Positions 1 to 8,236 of a stretch of 64,000 nt of DNA are shown here, one piece after another. Where the stretch lies: the NCBI RefSeq assembly GCF_026107515.2, contig NZ_JAPCHW010000001.1, forward strand, positions 186,001-250,000, in the 5' to 3' direction. Source of the DNA: Glutamicibacter sp. MNS18. GTDB taxonomy: Bacteria > Actinomycetota > Actinomycetes > Actinomycetales > Micrococcaceae. A program made the translations under genes and the position numbers. How positions within the stretch are numbered: the first letter of the stretch is position 1; each line of letters opens with the position of its first letter. Under the pieces are notes generated by a model. It did no database searches, was not told where the DNA came from, and saw only the letters and a program-made list of their open reading frames with translations.

Positions 1-8
1 CAACTTTC

Positions 9-60
9 TCCAATTGATCGACCGACTGGCGACAAAACGTCAACGTTCAGCATAATTGGA
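9..60. promoter_or_regulatory. Upstream region of the 2-oxoacid dehydrogenase operon with nested inverted repeats
   Basis: A perfect inverted repeat AACGT-CA-ACGTT lies at 36-47. It sits inside a second pair, TCCAATT at 9-15 and AATTGGA at 54-60. The block lies about 80 bp upstream of the E1 alpha start and could be an operator for the operon. This is inference from symmetry only; the regulator is unknown. Confidence 0.3.
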
Positions 61-138
61 ATCAAACGATGTTTTGGTGAGTGATCTCACACGGGCTTCC
101 GTGTGTGTTCACGCAAAGGCAAGGAAAGGTGGGTGGCC

Positions 139-1302
139 ATGAGCTCGGAAACACGCGAGGACCTCATTGCTGAAGTCAGCCGCAAATTCGGCATTTCCCC
201 CGAGGACTACATGCTGCCGGCACGGCACATGATCAACCTGTTGAACCCGGACGGATCGCTGCGCTCCCACGAGGAGCAGGGCACCGAGCCCGGGCATGAG
301 TACCCGCTGCCCAGCCCGGCGGAGCTGATCCGGGCCTACGAGGCACTGGTTGTGGGACGCCGCGTCAACGACCAGAACTCCGCACTGGTCCGCCAGGGCC
401 GGATGGCCGTCTACCCTTCCAGCCACGGCCAGGAAGCCTGCCAGGTCGCCGCGGCCCTGTGCCTTCAGGACGGGGACTGGTTGTTCCCCACCTACCGCGA
501 CTCGGTGGCGGTGATGACCAAGGGCGTGGCCCCGATGGAGGTCATGACCAGTTTCCGCGGTGAATGGCACTGCGGGTACGACACCAAGCAGTACAAGGTC
601 GCACCCATGGCCACCCCGCTGACCACCCAGTTGCTGCACGCGGTTGGTGTGGCCCATGCGGCCAAGCTGCGCGGCGAGAACACCGTAGTCGTGGCCATGT
701 GCGGGGATGGCGCCACCAGCGAAGGCGACTTCCATGAGGCGCTGAACTTCGCGGCGGTGTTCCACCTGCCGGTGATCTTCTTTGTGCAGAACAACAAGTA
801 CGCCATCTCCGTACCGCTCTCCTCGCAATCCGCCGCCCCGTCATTGGCCCACAAGGCCGTGGGGTATGGCATGGCCGGTGAACGTGTGGACGGCAACGAC
901 CTGATCGCGTTGATGGCCATCATGGGCCGTGCGGTCCGGTTGGCCCGGGAAGGCGGTGGACCACTGCTGATCGAGGCCCACACCTACCGGATGCAGGCGC
1001 ACACCAACGCCGATGACGACAAGCGCTACCGTGAGGACGCCGAGGTCGCCGAATGGGTGGCCAAGGACCCGGTCAAGCGGATGGAATCGTATCTGGCCGA
1101 CTCCGGCCTGCTCGGGGATGAAGTCAGCGAACGCATCAGCGCCCATGCCGAACAGGTGGCCAAGACGCTGCGCGACGGGATGAACCAGGAAGCGGACACC
1201 GATCCGGCCGAACTGTTCAACCACGTGTACTCCCAACCCACTGCCCAGCTGAAGGAACAGGCCGCCCTGCTGGCCGACGAACTAGCCCGTGAGGAGGCCT
1301 AG
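139..1302 (+). CDS. 2-oxoacid dehydrogenase (branched-chain or pyruvate type) E1 component, alpha subunit
   Basis: Thiamine-diphosphate-dependent decarboxylase subunit of a heteromeric (alpha2beta2) 2-oxoacid dehydrogenase E1, 387 aa. The TPP-binding motif is visible: GDG near residue 189, ending in QNNKYAIS about 30 residues later. The ATG at 139 is preferred over an in-frame GTG at 103 because AAGGAAAGG lies just upstream of it. It is the first gene of an E1alpha-E1beta-E2 operon and stops 1 nt before the next ATG. Actinobacteria usually use a single-chain AceE for pyruvate, so an alpha/beta E1 here more likely handles branched-chain 2-oxoacids. Databases often label such proteins pdhA, and the substrate cannot be decided from sequence alone. 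No E3 (lpd) gene is in the operon. Confidence 0.92.
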   Translation: MSSETREDLIAEVSRKFGISPEDYMLPARHMINLLNPDGSLRSHEEQGTEPGHEYPLPSPAELIRAYEALVVGRRVNDQNSALVRQGRMAVYPSSHGQEACQVAAALCLQDGDWLFPTYRDSVAVMTKGVAPMEVMTSFRGEWHCGYDTKQYKVAPMATPLTTQLLHAVGVAHAAKLRGENTVVVAMCGDGATSEGDFHEALNFAAVFHLPVIFFVQNNKYAISVPLSSQSAAPSLAHKAVGYGMAGERVDGNDLIALMAIMGRAVRLAREGGGPLLIEAHTYRMQAHTNADDDKRYREDAEVAEWVAKDPVKRMESYLADSGLLGDEVSERISAHAEQVAKTLRDGMNQEADTDPAELFNHVYSQPTAQLKEQAALLADELAREEA

Positions 1303-1303
1303 C

Positions 1304-2386
1304 ATGACTGCAACAGCATCAGCCGTGAACGGCAACGTCAGTGCCGAAACCGCCCAGGCTGCCGCCGCCAAGGCCGCAGCCAACCAGCCGGTGACCTTCG
1401 GCAAGGCCCTGAATACCGCCCTGGCCGACGCCTTGACCGCGGACGAATCGGTGGTCATCTTCGGTGAGGACGTGGGAGTGCTCGGCGGCGTGTTCCGCAT
1501 CACCGACGGGTTGACCGCACGCTTCGGCAATACCCGCTGCTTCGATACCCCGTTGGCAGAATCCGGCATCGTGGGTATGGCCGTGGGCATGGCAATGAAC
1601 GATATGCGACCGGTGATCGAAATGCAGTTCGACGCCTTCGCCTACCCCGCTTTCGAGCAGATCGCCTCCCATGTGGCCAAGATGCGCAACCGCACCCGGG
1701 GACGCCTGCCGTTGCCGATGGTCATCCGCATCCCCTACGCCGGCGGCGTGGGCGGTGTGGAGCACCACTGCGATTCCTCCGAGGCCTACTACGCGCACAC
1801 CCCGGGGCTGAAGGTCTTCACCCCCTCCACCGTCAGCGACGCCTACCTGATGTTGCGTGAGGCCATCGACTCCCCGGACCCGGTGGTCTTCTTCGAGCCG
1901 AAGAAGCTGTACTGGTCCAAGGACCAGGTGGATCTGGAGGAACTGGCCGAACAGTACGAATCACAACGGGCCGCCAAGGCCGAAGGCAAGGCGCGGATCG
2001 CGCGCCCGGGCACCGATGCCACGCTGGTGACCTACGGTCCGAGCGTGTCGGTGGCCCTGGAAGCGGCCAAGATCGCCGCCGAGGAAGGCCGGAATCTCGA
2101 GGTTATCGATATCCGCACCATCGTCCCGTTCGATGACGAGACGGTCAGCGCCTCGGTCCGCAAGACCGGACGTGCCGTGGTGATCGGCGAGGCCCAGGGG
2201 TTCGTCTCGGTGGCCAGTGAGATCACCGCGCGCATCCAGGAACGCTGCTTCCATTCGTTGGCCGCACCGGTGCTGCGCGTCACCGGGTTCGATATCCCGT
2301 TCCCGGCCCCGACATTGGAAAAGCACCACCTGCCCAGCGCCGAGCGCATCCTCGACGCCGTTGACCAATTGCAATGGGAGGCCTAG
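1304..2386 (+). CDS. 2-oxoacid dehydrogenase E1 component, beta subunit
   Basis: Beta subunit (360 aa) that completes the thiamine-dependent E1 heterotetramer with the upstream alpha subunit. An N-terminal pyrimidine-binding transketolase-like domain contains the segment VIFGEDVGVLGGVFR. A C-terminal transketolase fold carries the region TYGPSVSVALEAA and IDIRTIVPFD. The ATG at 1304 is preceded by GAGGAGG, which overlaps the end of the alpha gene, so the two are translationally coupled. An Ala-rich stretch of about 25 residues precedes the conserved domain and is probably a linker. Function is assigned with confidence as E1 beta; branched-chain versus pyruvate specificity is not resolved. Confidence 0.92.
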   Translation: MTATASAVNGNVSAETAQAAAAKAAANQPVTFGKALNTALADALTADESVVIFGEDVGVLGGVFRITDGLTARFGNTRCFDTPLAESGIVGMAVGMAMNDMRPVIEMQFDAFAYPAFEQIASHVAKMRNRTRGRLPLPMVIRIPYAGGVGGVEHHCDSSEAYYAHTPGLKVFTPSTVSDAYLMLREAIDSPDPVVFFEPKKLYWSKDQVDLEELAEQYESQRAAKAEGKARIARPGTDATLVTYGPSVSVALEAAKIAAEEGRNLEVIDIRTIVPFDDETVSASVRKTGRAVVIGEAQGFVSVASEITARIQERCFHSLAAPVLRVTGFDIPFPAPTLEKHHLPSAERILDAVDQLQWEA

Positions 2387-2388
2387 AC

Positions 2389-3795
2389 ATGAGCATCAAG
2401 ACTTTCCTGCTCCCCGACCTGGGGGAGGGGCTGACCGAAGCGGAACTGGTGCGTTGGATGGTGACCACCGGGGATCCGGTGGCCATCGACCAGCCGATCG
2501 CCGAAGTGGAAACCGCCAAGTCGCTGGTGGAGATCCCGTGCCCCTTCGAAGGCGTGGTGCACACCCTGCACGGGGACGCCGGCCAGATGATGCTGGTTGA
2601 CGAGCCGTTCATCTCCGTGGCTACCGGGCCGGTGGAGGGGGAACCGGCTGAACCAGCCGACTCCGCCCCGACGGTTGAAGGTGCCCTGTCCTACCGCGAG
2701 GAGGAAATGGCCGGAACCCAGGCACCGGACGCTGCGGATGAGGGCAGCGGTAACGTGCTGATCGGCTACGGTACCGGAGCAGCCAAGTCCAGCGGGTCAC
2801 GCCGCCGCCGGGCCCGGGCCACCGGGGCCGCCGCCAGCACTTCAACCGGAACCAGCAGCGCCCCGCTGGTGATCAACCCGATCGTGCGCAAGCTGGCCCG
2901 CGACCACGGGATCGACATCGCCTCGGTGAATGGCAGCGGGGAAGGAGGCATGGTGCTGCGCAGCGACATCCAGGCACTGATATCCGCCCCGGCTACGGCT
3001 GCGCCGGTAGCCCCCGTGGCCACCCCGGCGGTCACCTCGCCCTCAGCTGTAGCCGCTGCCGCAAGTGGTGAAACCGACTCGCGCACCGGCCTGCCGGTTG
3101 CCGAGTCCACGGTACTGACGGGTGTGCGACGCACCATTGCCAATGCCATGACGACCTCGCGTCGGGAAATCCCCGAAGCCACGGTCTGGGTTGATGTGGA
3201 TGTCACCAAGCTGTTGAAGCTGCGGGCCAAGCTCAAGGAATCGGCCGGTAGTGCCCCGAGCATGCTTGCGTTGATCTCCCGTTTCGCGGTGCTGGGTCTG
3301 AAGAAGTTCCCTGAACTGAACAGCCGGATCGAGGTGGGGGCCGACGGGCAGTTGACCCAAACCCGATTCGATGGGGTCAACCTGGGCTTCGCCGCCCAGA
3401 CCGATCGCGGGTTGGTGGTTCCCAACGTCCGGGGTGCGCACGGGTTGAACGCCGAAGAGCTGTCCGCGGAGTTCGCCCGTCTGGCCGGCTTGGCCCGCGA
3501 AGGCAAGGCGCAGGTCGCCGACTTGTCCGGAAGTACCTTCACCATCAATAACTACGGGGTGTTCAACGTCGACGGTTCGGCCGCGATCATCAACTACCCC
3601 GAGGCGGCGATCCTCGGGATCGGCCGCGTGGTCGAGCGCCCGTGGGTGGTCAAGGGCAAGATCAAGGTACGTTCGATCTGTGAACTGACACTCAGCTTCG
3701 ACCATCGGGTCTGTGACGGCGGCACCGCAGCGGGATTCCTGCGTTTCGTGGCCGATGCCATGACCGATCCCAAACAGGTCATCGTCTCCCTCTAA
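2389..3795 (+). CDS. Dihydrolipoamide acyltransferase (E2) of the 2-oxoacid dehydrogenase complex
   Basis: E2 core protein, 468 aa, which accepts the acyl group from E1 onto a swinging lipoyl-lysine and passes it to CoA. Order of parts: one N-terminal lipoyl domain (about residues 1-80) with the lipoylation site ETAKSLVE near residue 45; an Ala/Pro/Ser-rich linker; an E3-binding domain starting NPIVRKLARDHGIDI; a second linker; and the catalytic domain ending with the HRVCDGG active-site motif. The ATG at 2389 has GGGAGG upstream and lies 2 nt past the E1 beta stop. A strong terminator follows, so this closes the operon and the E3 subunit must come from elsewhere. Only one lipoyl domain is present, as in branched-chain type E2s. 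Confidence 0.93.
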   Translation: MSIKTFLLPDLGEGLTEAELVRWMVTTGDPVAIDQPIAEVETAKSLVEIPCPFEGVVHTLHGDAGQMMLVDEPFISVATGPVEGEPAEPADSAPTVEGALSYREEEMAGTQAPDAADEGSGNVLIGYGTGAAKSSGSRRRRARATGAAASTSTGTSSAPLVINPIVRKLARDHGIDIASVNGSGEGGMVLRSDIQALISAPATAAPVAPVATPAVTSPSAVAAAASGETDSRTGLPVAESTVLTGVRRTIANAMTTSRREIPEATVWVDVDVTKLLKLRAKLKESAGSAPSMLALISRFAVLGLKKFPELNSRIEVGADGQLTQTRFDGVNLGFAAQTDRGLVVPNVRGAHGLNAEELSAEFARLAGLAREGKAQVADLSGSTFTINNYGVFNVDGSAAIINYPEAAILGIGRVVERPWVVKGKIKVRSICELTLSFDHRVCDGGTAAGFLRFVADAMTDPKQVIVSL

Positions 3796-3805
3796 GGGGG
3801 TGATT

Positions 3806-3840
3806 CTTTCGCCCGGCCATTGGCCGGGCGAAAGTCGTTT
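3806..3840 (+). terminator. Rho-independent terminator after the E2 gene
   Basis: A 14-bp perfect stem, CTTTCGCCCGGCCA paired with TGGCCGGGCGAAAG, has almost no loop and is followed by TCGTTT. It begins 11 nt after the E2 stop codon. Confidence 0.8.
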
Positions 3841-3959
3841 AAAGCGCAAGGAATTTGCCACTTAGCTGCCGCCCGGGGGAGACTGGGTAACCAGGATCCG
3901 TGTTTCATCTGCGCTGTTTTGCAGATAATCGACGGACAAAATATCGAAGGAGTCGGTAC

Positions 3960-4979
3960 ATGGGCACGGCAGTCGCATCCCGGGGAATCCAACGCAAGGG
4001 ACTTGTCCTGGCCCTGTTGCTGTTGCCAGTCCCGATGGTCGTGCTCAGCTGGATTCTGTTGCGAGAGGACCTTCCCGAGACACTGGCCACCCACTGGAGT
4101 GGCAGCAGTCTGCCCGATGGGTTCAGCTCCACCCAGGCCACCTTGATGACCTGTTTGGGGATCAGCGTGGCTGGAGCGGTCCTTGGGCTGGTGGCGTTCG
4201 GCTTGCGCAAGCCCGGATGGCAGGCCGGGCTTCTGTTCACCGGGGGACTGGCCGCGTGGTGCGCCGCCAGTAGCTGGTTGGTCAGTGCCAGTACCACGGC
4301 CACAGCCGGAGATCCGCAACAGGCGGTGCTCGGTGGATGGCTGGCCATCCTGATCCTTGGCAGCCTATTGGGTATCGCCCCGGCGTGGCTCAGCGGTTCC
4401 TCCCGGGAACTGAATAGGACCATGGACTACCAGCGCAAGCTGCGTATCGCCCAGGCGCAGGGGCGGCCATTGCCTGAACCCCTGCCGGCCCCGGAAGCCG
4501 TGTTCCGCCAGGCCGTCAACGCACCGGCCTGGCTGTGGCTCATGGCGGTTGGCATCCTGTTGCTGATGCTCGTTCTCTTCTGGATTTCACTGCCCGATAT
4601 GGCAGAGGAGGGGATCGTGGCACTGTTGATCGGCCCGTTGGTCATGTTGTTGACCCTGCCGCTGGTGCTGGGACTATGCCGGCTGACGGTGCAGGTCGAT
4701 GGTCACGGGCTGCGGATTTCATCCGCCATCCTGGGATTCCCGCTGCGCAGGATCGCCCTGGACGAGATCAAGGACGTGGAAACCGAGCACATCAATCCGG
4801 GGCAGTGGGGCGGCTGGGGTTGGCGGTTCTTCCCCGGTGGTTCGGCGATCGTCTTCAAGGCCATGGACGGACTGGTGGTACACACCGTCTCCGGCAAACG
4901 GTTCGCGGTGACCATGGAAGGATCCGAGCAGGTGCGCGACCAGCTGCTGGCGCAGCTGCGCGGCGGGCGGATGTCCTGA
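3960..4979 (+). CDS. DUF1648 domain-containing membrane protein
   Basis: Integral membrane protein of 339 aa. The N-terminal part has a hydrophobic helix and then the segment LPETLATHWSGSSLPDGF, which is the DUF1648 signature. Four to six further hydrophobic segments follow. A C-terminal soluble part begins near RLTVQVDGHGLRISSAILG and resembles a PH-like region seen after DUF1648 in Gram-positive proteins. The start is the ATG at 3960, with GAAGGAG upstream. DUF1648 proteins are related to SdpI-type immunity and sensing membrane proteins, but no toxin gene is adjacent and no role is claimed. It is probably monocistronic, since the following MFS gene has its own promoter. Confidence 0.75.
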   Translation: MGTAVASRGIQRKGLVLALLLLPVPMVVLSWILLREDLPETLATHWSGSSLPDGFSSTQATLMTCLGISVAGAVLGLVAFGLRKPGWQAGLLFTGGLAAWCAASSWLVSASTTATAGDPQQAVLGGWLAILILGSLLGIAPAWLSGSSRELNRTMDYQRKLRIAQAQGRPLPEPLPAPEAVFRQAVNAPAWLWLMAVGILLLMLVLFWISLPDMAEEGIVALLIGPLVMLLTLPLVLGLCRLTVQVDGHGLRISSAILGFPLRRIALDEIKDVETEHINPGQWGGWGWRFFPGGSAIVFKAMDGLVVHTVSGKRFAVTMEGSEQVRDQLLAQLRGGRMS

Positions 4980-5026
4980 CAACGGGTACTGCGTCATGCT
5001 CGGCGTGCACCGGGCCGGGCTGCGCG

Positions 5027-5032
5027 TAGGAT
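5027..5032 (+). promoter_or_regulatory. -10 box TAGGAT for a leaderless MFS transcript
   Basis: TAGGAT ends 7 nt before the ATG at 5040. This matches the actinobacterial leaderless pattern (TANNNT 6-7 nt from the start codon). Confidence 0.55.
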
Positions 5033-5039
5033 CGGGAGA

Positions 5040-6230
5040 ATGAGCGAACAACCCTTCAGCCTGCGACGAATCGCGCTCAAGGTGTATTCGCCGTCCCTGC
5101 TCTACGGCGTGGGCATGGGCGCGGTCACCCCGATTATCACCCTCTCCGCCTTGGACCGGGGTGCGGACCTGGCCACTGCGGCCCTGATTGTCACCCTGGT
5201 AGGGGTCGGGTCGTTGCTGGCCAATGTGCCTGCGGCGCTGCTGACCTCGCGGATCGGTGAGCGTTTCTCCATGGTGCTGGCGGCGCTGTGGGCCGCGCTG
5301 GGCATGGTCCTGGGGATCGTTCCCTCGAACCTGTGGCTCTTCGCTGTGGGCGTGGCCATGCTGGGGATGGCCGGTGCGGTCTTCAACCTGGCCCGGCAGA
5401 GCTACCTGGCCGAGGCGGTGCCCCTGGAATTCAGGGCGCGGGCCATGTCGACCCTGGGCGGAGTAATGCGCATCGGGGTGTTCATCGGACCCTTCGCCGC
5501 GACCGCTGCCATGCACTGGCTGGGGCTCACCGGGGCATTCTGGGTCGGGCTTGCCGCCATGCTCGGCGCCATGGTGGTGAGCCTGTGGATCCCGGATCTG
5601 GAATCCCGCACCGCGACCACCACCGTTGGCTCGCCTAACGGTCTGTCCATGATGCGCATTGCCAGGGCCCAGTGGCGAAGCCTGGCCGGTGTGGGCCTGG
5701 GCGTGGTGTGCATTGCCGCGGTCCGTTCCACCCGCCAGGTCGTCTTGCCGCTCTGGGGCGAGAACATCGGGCTGGATGCGGCCACCATTTCCCTGGTGTA
5801 CGGGATTTCCGGGGCCATTGACATGCTCATCTTCTACCCGGCAGGCAAGGTCATTGACCGCCGTGGCCGGGTCTGGGTCGCGGTTCCGTGCCTGGGGATC
5901 ATGGCCCTGGCCTTGTTCCTGCTGCCCTTGACCGGCAGTATGCCGACCATGCTGGCCGTGGCCATGCTGCTGGGATTCGGCAACGGCATCGGCTCAGGCA
6001 TCGTCATGACCCTGGGGGCCTACTATTCCCCGGCCCAGGGGCGGGCCAAGTTCCTGGGCTTGTGGCGCCTGATGTCGGATCTGGGAGCCATGGGCGGGCC
6101 GGTGCTGCTCTCCAGCCTGGTTGCGGTGGGAACACTGGCCAGCGGGGTCCTGGCCATCGCGGTGGTGTCAGTGCTCGGCGCGGGGATCTTCGGCTACTTC
6201 ATTCCGCGCACGCCCCGGCCGCGGGGATAG
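5040..6230 (+). CDS. MFS transporter
   Basis: Major facilitator superfamily permease, 396 aa, with about 12 hydrophobic helices in two halves. The loop 2-3 motif region appears as ALLTSRIGERFSM, and the second-half counterpart as GKVIDRRGRVW. The N-terminus MSEQPFSLRRIALKVYSPSL is short and cytoplasmic. The start ATG has a -10 box 7 nt upstream and no separate Shine-Dalgarno, so it is probably leaderless. The substrate cannot be read from sequence; the family includes drug and sugar exporters. No operon partner is evident, and the next gene downstream is on the opposite strand. Confidence 0.85.
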   Translation: MSEQPFSLRRIALKVYSPSLLYGVGMGAVTPIITLSALDRGADLATAALIVTLVGVGSLLANVPAALLTSRIGERFSMVLAALWAALGMVLGIVPSNLWLFAVGVAMLGMAGAVFNLARQSYLAEAVPLEFRARAMSTLGGVMRIGVFIGPFAATAAMHWLGLTGAFWVGLAAMLGAMVVSLWIPDLESRTATTTVGSPNGLSMMRIARAQWRSLAGVGLGVVCIAAVRSTRQVVLPLWGENIGLDAATISLVYGISGAIDMLIFYPAGKVIDRRGRVWVAVPCLGIMALALFLLPLTGSMPTMLAVAMLLGFGNGIGSGIVMTLGAYYSPAQGRAKFLGLWRLMSDLGAMGGPVLLSSLVAVGTLASGVLAIAVVSVLGAGIFGYFIPRTPRPRG

Positions 6231-6472
6231 CCGCCGGCGCTTCGGCGGGAGTGCTCCGCTGGGCCTCGCGCCAAGGCTTCGACAGCCATCTGCCGTGCCA
6301 CCTTCCGTGTGCTGAATCCGGCCGGGCATTCACCTTCAACCTGGAATGACGCCCTGAATCGCCATGCGGAAACTTGGAAACGGGCGTTGGCCGGGAAAGC
6401 TCATGGCCGGATATCATCCGTGCGTAGCCGGCCCGCACATCCTCGCGTGCAGTTCTGCGAACGGAGGGGATC

Positions 6473-7135
6473 CTAGTCGCCGACTAGGGTCGAGGCCGCG
6501 ATATCCATATGTTCTGCGATTTCCTGCGCGACAATTCCGGGGTCTCCTTGCTCTATCGAGTCCACGAGCTTGAAGTGCCGGGCGACATCCATGTTCCGCA
6601 CACCGCGTTCCTGTCCGGCGAACATGATGGACATCCTGATGGATCCCTCCAGCTGTTCCCAGGTATGCAACAGGGTTTCGTTGCCGGACAGTCGGCAGAG
6701 CGTGCGGTGGAATTCGAGGTCCGCTTCGATGCGTTCCTCCAGTCCGGCGGTGGCCAGTTGATCCATCGCGGTGACGGCCTCGCGCAGCTTCGCGATGGCC
6801 AGGTCCTGGCCATCGAGCGTCAGTAAGGTGTGCGCCGCCAGGGTTTCCAGTGAGGCGCGCACTGCAAAGATATCCTTGATTTCCTTGTCGTCCAGGTGGC
6901 GCACCGACAAACGGCCCCGCGGCCCGGCGGACACCAGTCCTTCCTGTTCCAGCTGTCGAAGGGCTTCCCGCAGGGTGCCGCGACTGATTTGCATGGAGGT
7001 AGACAATTCGGTTTCCACCAGATGGGCGCCTTGCTCCAGCTCGCCGGTGGTGATGGCACGACGCAGGGCAATCAGCGCTTGTTCGCGCAGGCTCTTTTTT
7101 CTCAGCCCCACCAGCGATGATTCTGTCAATGTCAT
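6473..7135 (-). CDS. GntR family (FadR/FCD subfamily) transcriptional regulator
   Basis: Ligand-responsive repressor of 220 aa. An N-terminal winged HTH (residues about 12-75, with LREQALIALRRAI and SRGTLREALRQLEQEGLV) is followed by an FCD effector domain containing DLEFHRTLCRLSGN. The FCD metal/ligand site includes this Asp/His pair and a later His (VARHFKLVDSI). GGAGGA 5 nt upstream fixes the start at 7135. It is the last gene of the transporter/transketolase operon but has its own promoter region. That region contains two overlapping TAACTGTTA sites spaced 7 nt apart, and the same motif recurs at the divergent SDR/transporter promoter. It therefore probably regulates itself and the whole module. 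The inducer is unknown. Confidence 0.9.
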   Translation of the reverse strand: MTLTESSLVGLRKKSLREQALIALRRAITTGELEQGAHLVETELSTSMQISRGTLREALRQLEQEGLVSAGPRGRLSVRHLDDKEIKDIFAVRASLETLAAHTLLTLDGQDLAIAKLREAVTAMDQLATAGLEERIEADLEFHRTLCRLSGNETLLHTWEQLEGSIRMSIMFAGQERGVRNMDVARHFKLVDSIEQGDPGIVAQEIAEHMDIAASTLVGD

Positions 7136-7164
7136 GTCATTCCTCCACCGGTATCTTCCAAGGA

Positions 7165-7181
7165 TAACTGTTAACTGTTAA
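7165..7181. promoter_or_regulatory. Tandem operator for the GntR regulator (two overlapping TTAAC-N-GTTAA sites)
   Basis: Two overlapping palindromes TAAC-T-GTTA are centred at 7169 and 7176, between the transketolase C gene and the regulator start. The 7-nt spacing equals that of the double site at 10619-10640, which supports binding by the same protein. Confidence 0.6.
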
Positions 7182-7241
7182 TCCTACCGCTTGTGGTGGG
7201 CGTGCTTTCCACGCCCACCACGGCTGTTGCTGATAGCGTCG

Positions 7242-8234
7242 CTAGTTCTCGAGTCCAGCCAGTACCGTTGCCGTGATGGCATCCACCGAGAGGCCGTAGC
7301 GGTCATGGAGGGTAGGCAACGCACCCGCGTCCAGGAACTGGTCCGGCAGGCCGATCGGGATCACCTTGGCCGAGACCTGACGCGCAACCATCGCTGCGGC
7401 GAGCGTCTCGTACAACCCTCCGACGACTGAATGGTTCTCCAAGGTCACCACAAGGCGGTTGGAATCGACCTCGTTCACCACCGTCTCGGCATCGAACGGC
7501 TTGATGGTGGGCGAATGTACGACGGCGACATTCACGTGGTGTTCGGCCAGCGACTTTGCCGCTTCCAGCGCCCTCATGGTCATCAACCCACTGGATACGA
7601 ACACTACGTCCCGTCCGGTACGCAGTACCTTCGCCTTGCCAAGTTCAAAGGAGTAGTCGTATTCGTCCAGCACCGTGGGCACCTTGCCGCGCAGAAGTCG
7701 CAGGTAGGTCGGGCCCTCCGACGCGGCAAGCTGCGGTACCGCCTGCTCGATGTCGAGGGAATCGCAGGGATCCACGATGGTCAGGTTCGGCATGCCGCGG
7801 AAGATGGCGATGTCCTCGGTGGCCTGGTGGCTGGGGCCATACCCGGTGGTCAGGCCAGGCAGGCCCCCGATGACATTCACGTTGAGGTTCGGCTCCGCGA
7901 TGTCCAGGCAAAGGAAGTCGTAAGCCCGGCGGGCCGCGAAGACCGAGTAGGTCGAAGCGAAGGGAATGAGCCCGGTTTCCGCGAAGCCTGCGGCCGCGCC
8001 GAACAATAGCTGCTCGGCCATGCCCATCTGGAAAAACCGCTCCGGATGCTGCTGCGCAAAGATGTGCATATCGGTGTACTTACCCAGATCCGCGGTCAGC
8101 CCGACGATCCGCGGGTCTTCATCCGCGAGGCGTGCCAGGGCATGCCCGAATGGTGCGGAGGAGGTTTTCTGTCCCGGATCAGCAAACGAAGCGATCATCG
8201 CCGATGTCTTCAGGCGTGGTTTCGTGGTGCTCAT
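7242..8234 (-). CDS. Transketolase-like protein, C-terminal subunit
   Basis: 330-aa protein that corresponds to the pyrimidine-binding and C-terminal domains of transketolase. Visible motifs are GMAEQ (catalytic Glu that activates thiamine diphosphate, near residue 75), TYSVFAARRAYD, and GYGPSHQATEDIA (substrate-phosphate/TPP region with conserved His). The start at 8234 has GGAAGGAA upstream, and an in-frame extension from 8288 would lack a ribosome site. It begins only 2 nt after the stop of the N-terminal subunit gene, so the two should be made together and form one active site. Two-subunit transketolases occur in dedicated catabolic routes (for example apulose-4-phosphate and sulfofructose transketolases). 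The particular sugar here is unknown. Confidence 0.9.
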   Translation of the reverse strand: MSTTKPRLKTSAMIASFADPGQKTSSAPFGHALARLADEDPRIVGLTADLGKYTDMHIFAQQHPERFFQMGMAEQLLFGAAAGFAETGLIPFASTYSVFAARRAYDFLCLDIAEPNLNVNVIGGLPGLTTGYGPSHQATEDIAIFRGMPNLTIVDPCDSLDIEQAVPQLAASEGPTYLRLLRGKVPTVLDEYDYSFELGKAKVLRTGRDVVFVSSGLMTMRALEAAKSLAEHHVNVAVVHSPTIKPFDAETVVNEVDSNRLVVTLENHSVVGGLYETLAAAMVARQVSAKVIPIGLPDQFLDAGALPTLHDRYGLSVDAITATVLAGLEN

Positions 8235-8236
8235 GG

